45,041 bases of DNA from Gemmatimonadota bacterium. Its GTDB lineage: Bacteria; Gemmatimonadota; Gemmatimonadetes; Longimicrobiales; RSA9. Where the stretch lies: NCBI GenBank assembly GCA_007126035.1, contig SLCC01000002.1, forward strand, positions 1 through 45,041, written 5' to 3'. A program made the translations under genes and the position numbers. The notes beneath the pieces are model-generated. The model saw only the letters and a program-made list of their open reading frames with translations, ran no database searches and was not told the DNA's origin. Each line of letters begins with the position of its first letter. Position 1 is the stretch's first letter. Shown here piece after piece: positions 17,380-25,100 of the stretch.

Positions 17380-19341
17380 ATGAGGTCGCTGATGGCCACG
17401 GTAACGGTGAAGGACACCGGGACGAAGGCGCGGAAGCCACCCAGGCTCATCGAGACGCGTGAGCATACGGTGGAGATCGTGTCCGACCCGGGTGAGGGCG
17501 CGCAGAAGTGCGGCCAGATCTTCGGTGCAGTTGCGGCGAAGATGGGCAATGGCGCGTGGACGGTGGAGCTGATTCCTGCCGAGATCCAGCCGCCGCCACG
17601 GATTCCTGCGGGTGCGAGCGGTAACCGGATCCGGATCGGATCGGGCCCTGTAACGAACTGGGGCGACCACGCGAACGTGGTGGTGGCCTTCAACGAGCAG
17701 GTCCTGCTGAACCGGCATCGGGTTGACGGCCTGGCGGAAGACGCGGTGGTGCTCCTCGAGAACATGTGGAAGGAGCATCCGGACGAGACGATCCGCAAGC
17801 AGTGGGTCGCGGCGATGAAGGAGATCTCGTCGAAGCGGTACCGTGTGATCGAGGTGCCCATGGACGAGCTCTGCCGGACGGTGGTGGAGGATCCGCGCAA
17901 GGGCAAGAACATGTTCGTGCTGGGCGTCCTGTCGTGGATCTACCAGCGTGACATGGATCTGGTCCGTGACCAGATCGGCTTCGCCTTCCGGACCAAGTCC
18001 GAGGAGATCTACGAGAAGAACGTCGCCCTGCTCGAGCTGGGCTACGGCTGGGCGGAGGAGAACCTGGACTTCCAGGTCCTGATTGCGCCCGAGGCGCCGG
18101 ACGTGCCCATGGTGGTGATGAACGGGAACCAGGCGGTGGCGCTGGGCGCGGCGGCGGCTGGTTTCGAGATGACGGCCATGTACCCCATCACGCCGGCCAC
18201 TTCCGCCTCCTTCCTGCTGGGCGAGATGTTCCAGGACTTCGGCGGCATTCTGCACCAGGCGGAGGACGAGATCGCCGCGGTGGGCGTGGCGGTCGGCGCT
18301 TCGTACGCGGGCAAGACGGCGCTGACCATCACCTCCGGACCGGGGCTGGCTCTGAAGACGGAGTTCCTGGGGCTGGCGGCCATGACCGAGGTGCCGCTGG
18401 TGGTGGTGGACGTGCAGCGGGGCGGCCCGGCCACGGGTTTGCCGACGAAGGTGGAGCAGAGCGATCTGCTGGCCTCGCTGTTCGGTCAGCCGGGCGACGC
18501 GCCCCACGTGGTGATGGCGGCGGCAACCATCGAGGACTGTTTCCACTCCATGGTCACCGCTCGCCGGATCGCCGAGACGTTCCGGATGCTGGTGATCGTG
18601 CTGACGGACGCGAACCTGGCCACGGGCGTGCAGCCGTTCCCCCGTCCCGACCCGCAGCTGAGCTGGATCGCGCCGCCCATCGACCAGTCCCCGGTGCCGC
18701 CGGACGTGCGGCCGTACGACTGGGATCCCAAGACGGGCCTGAGTCGGCGCTTCATCCCCGGCCAGCCTGGCGGCATGCACACGGTGACGGGGCTCCAGCA
18801 TGACGAGAACAGCAAGGTGGCCTACTCGTCGGACGTGGTGCAGCGCAGTTCCACCATGCGTAGCCGCAAGCTGGCGGTCCTACAGCAGGCCCTGACGCCG
18901 CCGGAGGTGCATGGCGACGACGAGGGCGACCTGCTGGTGGTGGGCTGGGGCAGCACCAAGGGCGCCATCGAGGAGGCGGTTGACCGGACCCGCGAGGAAG
19001 GGCTGTCCGTCTCGTCGCTCCACCTCCGCTTCCTCTCGCCCCTCGAGCCGGGGCTGAAGGAGATCTTCAGCCGGTTCAAGCGGGTGATGACAGTGGAGAT
19101 CAACTACAGCGACGACCTGGGTGATCCGTACATCACGGAGGAGAACCGTCGCTATGGCCAGCTGGCCTGGCTGCTCCGGGCCCATACCCTGGTGGACGTC
19201 GACTGCTGGACCCGCGTCCTGGGCGAGCCGCTCCGGCCGGGCAGCATCCATGACGCCATCGTGGGCCGACTGGTCCGCGACGGCAAGATCGGCAGCGCCC
19301 CGCGCCGAGGTAAGAAGCAGGGGAAGGGAGGTGCCGCATGA
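17380..19341 (+). CDS. korA: 2-oxoacid:ferredoxin oxidoreductase, alpha subunit (gamma-alpha fusion)
   Basis: With KorB it should oxidise a 2-oxoacid, most likely 2-oxoglutarate, to the acyl-CoA while reducing ferredoxin. The 653 residues comprise an N-terminal gamma domain (about 30-230), then the pyrimidine-binding alpha domain with MYPITPATSAS and the HQAEDEIAAVGVAVGASYAG segment, and a C-terminal domain that starts near the DLLVVGWGSTKGAIEEAV stretch (about 515). This is the KorA architecture of aerobic and microaerophilic bacteria. ATG 17380 and ATG 17392 are both possible; neither has a clear ribosome site. The end overlaps korB by four bases (ATGA). Confidence 0.93.
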   Translation: MRSLMATVTVKDTGTKARKPPRLIETREHTVEIVSDPGEGAQKCGQIFGAVAAKMGNGAWTVELIPAEIQPPPRIPAGASGNRIRIGSGPVTNWGDHANVVVAFNEQVLLNRHRVDGLAEDAVVLLENMWKEHPDETIRKQWVAAMKEISSKRYRVIEVPMDELCRTVVEDPRKGKNMFVLGVLSWIYQRDMDLVRDQIGFAFRTKSEEIYEKNVALLELGYGWAEENLDFQVLIAPEAPDVPMVVMNGNQAVALGAAAAGFEMTAMYPITPATSASFLLGEMFQDFGGILHQAEDEIAAVGVAVGASYAGKTALTITSGPGLALKTEFLGLAAMTEVPLVVVDVQRGGPATGLPTKVEQSDLLASLFGQPGDAPHVVMAAATIEDCFHSMVTARRIAETFRMLVIVLTDANLATGVQPFPRPDPQLSWIAPPIDQSPVPPDVRPYDWDPKTGLSRRFIPGQPGGMHTVTGLQHDENSKVAYSSDVVQRSSTMRSRKLAVLQQALTPPEVHGDDEGDLLVVGWGSTKGAIEEAVDRTREEGLSVSSLHLRFLSPLEPGLKEIFSRFKRVMTVEINYSDDLGDPYITEENRRYGQLAWLLRAHTLVDVDCWTRVLGEPLRPGSIHDAIVGRLVRDGKIGSAPRRGKKQGKGGAA

Positions 19342-20291
19342 TCGCGACCTGTTCGCTGCTCCAGGCAAGCCTCGGCGGCGATGAGCGGGTGTTCTCCATG
19401 CAGGACTACGAGGGCGCCCAGGCCCGCTGGTGCTCCGGCTGCGGGGACCACGCGGTCCTCACCGCTGCCCAGCGGCTCCTGGCCGAGGAGCAGTTGAAGC
19501 CGGAGACCACCGTCTTCGTGTCGGGCATCGGCTGCTCGAGCCGGTTCCCCCACTACATGCGGACATACGGCTTCCACGGGCTCCACGGCCGGGCGCTGCC
19601 CGTAGCTACCGGGATCAAGCTCCACCGCCCCGACCTGGACGTGTTCGTGACCATGGGCGACGGCGACTGCACCTCCATCGGTGCCGCCCACTGGATCCAC
19701 GCCATCCGCTACAACATGGACATGGTGGTGGTGATGCTGGACAACGGCATCTACGGGCTGACGAAGAACCAGACGTCGCCCACCACGCCGGAGGGCTACC
19801 CCAGCTACACCCAGCCGCACGGTAGCTTCCTGCCGCCCATGAACCCCTTGCAGGCCACCCTGGGCGTGACCAACGCGTCGTTCGTGGCCCAGACGGCCGA
19901 GTGGGTACCGCAGCACCTGTTCGCCACGCTCCAGGCCGCCAACCGGCACAAGGGCTTCTCCTTTGTACGGATCCTCCAGCGGTGCCCCGAGTACACGCCG
20001 GACCTGTTCCAACTGGCGGTGAAGAAGCCGGACAAGCTGATGCTGATCGAGCATGAGGACGGGGTGCTGGTTCCCGATCTCCACGAGATCTACAAGAACC
20101 GGCGGAGCCATGACCCGCGGGACATCGAGATCGGCCGCCGTCTGGCTGAACAGAACGAGCCCATCCCGCTGGGCGTGCTGTTCCGCGACGAGTCACGGCC
20201 TCGCTACGAGGAGACCCGGCGGGTCCGGAAGTTCTCCGCCGAGGACAAGGTGAAGCGCCTGAACGAGGAGCTTGATACGTATGCCGTTTGA
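19338..20291 (+). CDS. korB: 2-oxoacid:ferredoxin oxidoreductase, beta subunit
   Basis: Thiamine-diphosphate and [4Fe-4S] subunit of the KorAB complex. Cluster cysteines are visible in RWCSGCGDH, GIGCSSRFPHY and LQRCPEY. The thiamine-diphosphate motif runs from MGDGDCTSIG to LDNGIYGLTKNQTSPTTP. At 317 residues it is normal length with about 20 extra residues at the N-terminus. ATG 19338 overlaps the korA stop (ATGA) and has GGGAGG just upstream. The typical KorB pairing with a gamma-alpha KorA supports 2-oxoglutarate as substrate, though pyruvate cannot be excluded. Confidence 0.94.
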   Translation: MIATCSLLQASLGGDERVFSMQDYEGAQARWCSGCGDHAVLTAAQRLLAEEQLKPETTVFVSGIGCSSRFPHYMRTYGFHGLHGRALPVATGIKLHRPDLDVFVTMGDGDCTSIGAAHWIHAIRYNMDMVVVMLDNGIYGLTKNQTSPTTPEGYPSYTQPHGSFLPPMNPLQATLGVTNASFVAQTAEWVPQHLFATLQAANRHKGFSFVRILQRCPEYTPDLFQLAVKKPDKLMLIEHEDGVLVPDLHEIYKNRRSHDPRDIEIGRRLAEQNEPIPLGVLFRDESRPRYEETRRVRKFSAEDKVKRLNEELDTYAV

Positions 20292-21267
20292 CGAGCTGAA
20301 GCGGCGCGCCCTCGCGGCCCTCGGGCCGCGGCGAGAGGTCTATCATTCCGCGGTGGCCACCGCGGTGGACGAAGTGCGTTCGCTGCTGGAGACACAGAAA
20401 CCCCGTCGCAACGGGAAGGGCGAGCGCATCGCCGCCGAGCTGGGCCAGTTCGCCGCTGGCCGGATCGACGTGGAACGTTTCGCGTCGGTCCTGGAGGACC
20501 AGGAGGTCCTGGCTCCGGACGTAGTGGAGCAGATCCAGGCGGCGCTGGACACGTTGTCCGAAGTGGCATCCGGCGGCGACGCCCTCTACACGACGAAGCT
20601 GGCTCCGGGCACGGACCTCCGGAACGGTGTTCGGGAGGCACTGGCCCAAACGGGCCGGGTCTTCGGTGCTGGCCGGGCCGTGGAGGCCCTGCGCGCTGGC
20701 GGTCGCCCCGCCGACTACACTGCCGGGTTCGCGCCCGAGCGCTGGAACCGGGTGGAGCGCGCCATCGCGCCACCGTTGGTGGTGGAGCTGGAAGGTGCGG
20801 ACCTCCGGCCCGCCGGGCTGGCCGACTATCTGGAGGGTCGTCAGGCCATCGTGCTACTGGTCCGGAAGCCGGCGCCCCCGGCGGCCATGGCCCGGCTCAT
20901 CGTGCCGGGTGTGCTGGTGGCGCAGGGGCCCACGGCCGACAGCCTGGACGTACTCCAGGGCTGGGACGGCCCGGCCGTCGTGGCGGTGGTACCGGAGACG
21001 GTGACCGCCTTCACCTACCAGCCCGAGGATAGTGGCGTCGGCACGCTCACCGTCGAGTCATTGCTGGAGGGCGAGATCAAGCCCATAGGCCCCCTGACCG
21101 TGGCCCGGCAGAACTCTGAGATCGAGTTGCTCCGGATGCTGAACGCCGTGGCGGCCGGGCGAGTGGCGACGGCTGCGGCCGGCCCGTCCCAGGAATCCGA
21201 TCCTGCGGACATGCTGGCCGCCTGGCTCCTCCGCCAGGCCACCATCCCGGAGCCCGGGGAGGACTGA
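20281..21267 (+). CDS. Unknown cysteine-free protein between korB and rnfB
   Basis: I do not recognise this 328-residue protein. It has no cysteine, no signal peptide and no membrane helix, so it is unlikely to be an Fe-S protein or a membrane part of Rnf. The first half (about 1-110) is charged and probably helical. The second half (about 150-270) has alternating beta-like segments such as AIVLLVRKP, LIVPGVLVAQG and PAVVAVVPETV, suggesting an alpha/beta fold. The C-terminus is Ala-rich. ATG 20281 has GAGGAG ten bases upstream and overlaps the korB end by 11 bases; the TTG at 20272 is less likely. The rnfB GTG follows the stop directly, so it is fixed within the operon. A role as assembly or scaffold factor is only a guess from position. 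Confidence 0.8.
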   Translation: MPFDELKRRALAALGPRREVYHSAVATAVDEVRSLLETQKPRRNGKGERIAAELGQFAAGRIDVERFASVLEDQEVLAPDVVEQIQAALDTLSEVASGGDALYTTKLAPGTDLRNGVREALAQTGRVFGAGRAVEALRAGGRPADYTAGFAPERWNRVERAIAPPLVVELEGADLRPAGLADYLEGRQAIVLLVRKPAPPAAMARLIVPGVLVAQGPTADSLDVLQGWDGPAVVAVVPETVTAFTYQPEDSGVGTLTVESLLEGEIKPIGPLTVARQNSEIELLRMLNAVAAGRVATAAAGPSQESDPADMLAAWLLRQATIPEPGED

Positions 21268-22110
21268 GTGGACATGGGTCCGATTCTGAGCTCGGCCGCC
21301 GTCCTCGGCGGTGTGGGGTTGACGTTCGGGGTGCTCATCGCCCTGGCGACCAAGACCATGAAGGTCTGGGAGGACCCGCGCATCGATGACGTGGAAGGCA
21401 TGCTGCCGGGCTCGAACTGCGGGGCCTGCGGCGAGGCCGGTTGCCGGGCCTTCGCCGAGTCGGTGATCATGGGCCAGGCCACCCCGGCCCAGTGCACCGT
21501 CATGGGTGAGGCCGACCGGGAGGACGTGGCCGACTACCTGGGCGTGGACGCGGGCGCTGCCGACAAGCGCGTGGCCCGCCTGCTCTGTGCCGGTGGCAGC
21601 GACGTGGCGTTGCAGCGCGCCGACTATTACGGCATCGAGAGCTGCTTCGCCGCCGTCACGGTGGGCGGGGGCGGGAAGGCCTGTGGCTGGGGCTGTGTGG
21701 GTCTCGGCGACTGTGCCGTGGCCTGCGACTTCGAGGCCATCGTGATGAACGAGGTCGGGCTCCCGGTGGTGCTGCCCGCGGAGTGCACCGCGTGCGGTGA
21801 CTGCGTGGATGCGTGTCCGCTGGATCTGTTCACGATCCTGCCCATGGACGCACACCTGATAGTGCAGTGCAGGAACCTGCTGGAAGGCGACGCAGCGGAG
21901 GATGTATGCGCCGTCGCCTGCACCGCGTGCGGTCGCTGCGCGGTCGACGCACCCGCCGGGCTGATCGAGATGCAGGAAGGCCTGGCCGTAGTGGATTACT
22001 CGAAGATCGAGTTGGAAAACAAGGATGCCATCGCCCGCTGTCCTACAGGGGCGATCGCTTGGGTCGAAGGCTCACAGTTCCGTGAGCCCAAAGTCGCAGG
22101 GAGTGTGTGA
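21268..22110 (+). CDS. rnfB: Rnf electron transport complex, ferredoxin-type subunit RnfB
   Basis: Peripheral multi-[4Fe-4S] subunit that receives electrons from ferredoxin. A single N-terminal membrane helix (about 5-27) is followed by the RnfB-specific cluster domain beginning C51 in SNCGACGEAGC. Further cysteine groups are KACGWGCVGLGDC, ECTACGDCVDACP, and CTACGRCAVDAP with a later RCPTGAI. In the third group the usual CP is replaced by AP, so that cluster may borrow the later cysteine. About 280 residues resembles the longer RnfB of acetogens and Bacteroidetes-like complexes. GTG 21268 directly follows the preceding stop; ATG 21274 fits the GGGAGGA ribosome site better. It overlaps the next gene by one base. 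Confidence 0.92.
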   Translation: MDMGPILSSAAVLGGVGLTFGVLIALATKTMKVWEDPRIDDVEGMLPGSNCGACGEAGCRAFAESVIMGQATPAQCTVMGEADREDVADYLGVDAGAADKRVARLLCAGGSDVALQRADYYGIESCFAAVTVGGGGKACGWGCVGLGDCAVACDFEAIVMNEVGLPVVLPAECTACGDCVDACPLDLFTILPMDAHLIVQCRNLLEGDAAEDVCAVACTACGRCAVDAPAGLIEMQEGLAVVDYSKIELENKDAIARCPTGAIAWVEGSQFREPKVAGSV

Positions 22111-25100
22111 TGAGAAACCCGTTTGCCAAGAAGGACCAGCCGAAGAGCGAGCCGCGTTTCCCGGGGCAGCCGCAGGCAATCGATGGCAGTGAAGCTGTCA
22201 TCTGGATGGAAGTCGCCGCAAGCGAGGCTGCGGGTGCGTACCCGATCACTCCGTCGACCCAGATGGGCGAAGGGTGGGCCCTCGCCCAGGCGCACGGCAT
22301 GACCAACGTGAACGGCCGCCGGCTGCTCTTCTTCGAGCCGGAGGGCGAGCACGCCGCCGCGGGCGTCACCGCCGGGATGAGCATGGTGGGCCTCAGGGCC
22401 ACCAACTTCTCCAGCGGCCAGGGCATCGCGTACATGCACGAGAGCCTCTATGCCGCCGTCGGCAAGCGGCTCACCTACGTGCTCAACATCGCCGCCCGGG
22501 CCATGACCAAGCACGCGCTGAACGTGCACGCCGGCCACGATGACTACCACTGCATCGACGACACCGGCTTCGTCCAGTTCTTCGCCAAGGACGTCCAGAG
22601 CACGGCGGACCTGAACCTGATCGCCCACAAGGTGGCGGAGCTCTCGCTGAACCCGGCGGCGCTGGCGCAGGACGGCTTCCTGACGAGCCACGTCATCGAG
22701 AACATCATGATGCCCGAGCGGGAGCTGGTGAAGGAGTACCTGGGCGACCCGTCCGACATCATCGAGTCACCGACGCCGGCCCAGCGGCTGGTGTTCGGCG
22801 AGGAGCGCCGTCGCATCCCCGAGCTCTTCGACCTGGACTATCCCGCCATGCTGGGCACGGTCCAGAACCAGGACAGCTACGCCCAGGGCGTGGCGGCGCA
22901 GCGGCCCTTCTACTTCGACCACGTCCAGGCCCTCACGGACCAGGCCATGGCCGAGTACGGCGAGCTCACCGGCCGGCACTACGACCGGGCCATGGGCTAC
23001 AAGCTCGAGGACGCCGACTACGTCCTGCTGGGCCAGGGCTCCGTGATCGGCAACGCCGAGACGGTGGCCGACTACATGCGCGAGGAGATGGGGCTCAAGG
23101 TGGGCGTGCTGGACATGGTCATGTTCCGGCCCTTCCCGTCGGACCTGATCGCCGGCATGCTGGCCGGCAAGAAGGCGGTGACGGTCCTGGAGCGGACCGA
23201 CCAGCCCCTGGCCGTGGACGCGCCCATGCTGCGTGAGATCCGCGCCGCCATGGCCAAGGCCGTGGAGAACGGCCGCGCCGCCAGCAACGGCAGGACCGCC
23301 CGCGAGAACGGACGCGTGCCCCACCCCGGCATCCCGGCCATCTCCGCCGACCAGGTGCCCGACTTCTTCAGCGGTGGCTTCGGCTTCGGTAGCCGTGACC
23401 TCCAGCCCGGCGACCTGGTCGCCGCGGCCAAGAACATGACGGACGACGGCAAGCAGCGCCGTCAGTTCTATCTGGGCATCGACTTCGTCCGCAAGAAGAC
23501 CAGGCTGCCCAAGCTCGAGGTCTGGCAGGAACAGCTCGTGGAGTCCTATCCGCACCTCAAGGACCTGGCCCTCGAGCCGGAGCCCGGGCTGAACCTTCTG
23601 CCCGACGGGACCATCGCCATCCGGATCCACTCGGTGGGTGGCTGGGGCGCCATCACCATGGGCAAGAACGTCTCGCTCACGGCCTTCGAGTTGGCGGGGC
23701 TCAGCATCAAGGCGAACCCCAAGTACGGCTCCGAGAAGAAGGGCCAGCCCACCACGTTCTACGCCACGCTGTCGAAGGAGCCGGTGAAGATCAACGCCGA
23801 GCTCAAGAACGTGGACGTGGTGCTGTCCCCGGACACGAACGTCTTCCGCCACTCGAACCCCTTGGCGGGGATGAGCCGGGGCGGCGTCTTCGTGATCCAG
23901 AGCGACATGAAGCCCGAGGTCCTGTGGCGGCAGTTCCCGGAGGAGGCCAAGGCCTTCATCAGGGCCAACGACATCAAGGTCTACGCACTGGACGGCTTCA
24001 AGATCGCGGCCGAGGAGGCCAGCGACCCGGAGCTCCGCTACCGGATGCAGGGTGCCGCCTTCATGGGCGCCTTCTTCAACGTCTCGCCCCTGGCACAGCG
24101 AGAGGGCCTGAACGAGTCCACCCTCTTCGCCGGGATCCGCGACCAGATGCAGCGGAAGTTCGGCAAGCTGGGTGAGCGGGTGGTGGAGGACAACGTCCGC
24201 GTCATCCGCCGGGGCTACGACGAGCTGGTCGAGGTGGCCGGCGCCGAGGCCGACTCCGCCGACGGCTCGGCGACGCTGCCCGTGGCCCAGGTGCCGGACA
24301 TGATGAACGTGCCCGAGGCCCACGTGGGCGTCGGCAACCCGGGCCGCTTCTTCGAACAGGTCTGCTCGGTCTACAAGGCCGGCGAGGAGCCGATCGCCGA
24401 TCCGTTCGCCGCCATCAGCGCCATGCCGGCGGCCAGCAGCGTGATCCGGGACATGACCGACATCCGGTTCGAGGTCCCTGACTTCATCGCCGAGAAGTGC
24501 ACCGGTTGCGCCCAGTGCTGGGTCCAGTGCCCCGACTCGGCGATCCCCGGGCTGGTCAACAGTATCGAGGACATCCTGGAGACGGCCATGGCGGCGGCCC
24601 GCAACGGCCGGTCCCTGGAGCGGCTGGGCCAGGTCAGCAGGCACCTGGTCAAGGAGACCCACAAGGTGGTGGACGGTGTGCCGTTCTCCACCTTCGGCGA
24701 GGCGTTCAAGTCCGCCTACAAGAACATTACCGGCAAGCTGAACTGGGAGCCGGAGCGGCGGAAGGAGCTGGACGACGACTTCGCCGCCGTCTACTCGATC
24801 CTGGCCGAGTTCCCCCTGGCCAAGACCCAGCCGTTCTGGGACCTGCCGGAGGGCAAGGAGAAGGGGAGCGGCGGACTGCTCTCCATCACGGTGAACCCCG
24901 AGGCGTGCAAAGGCTGCAACGTCTGCGTGGACGTCTGTGCCGACGGCGCCCTGGTCACCATCAAGCAGGACGAGGACGTGGTGGACCGGCTGCGTCGCAA
25001 CTGGTCGTTCTGGAAGAAGCTGCCCGACACGGACAGCCGCTTCATCAACATCCGTGACATGGACGAAGGGATCGGCGTCCTCTCGAGCCTGTTGCTCAAG

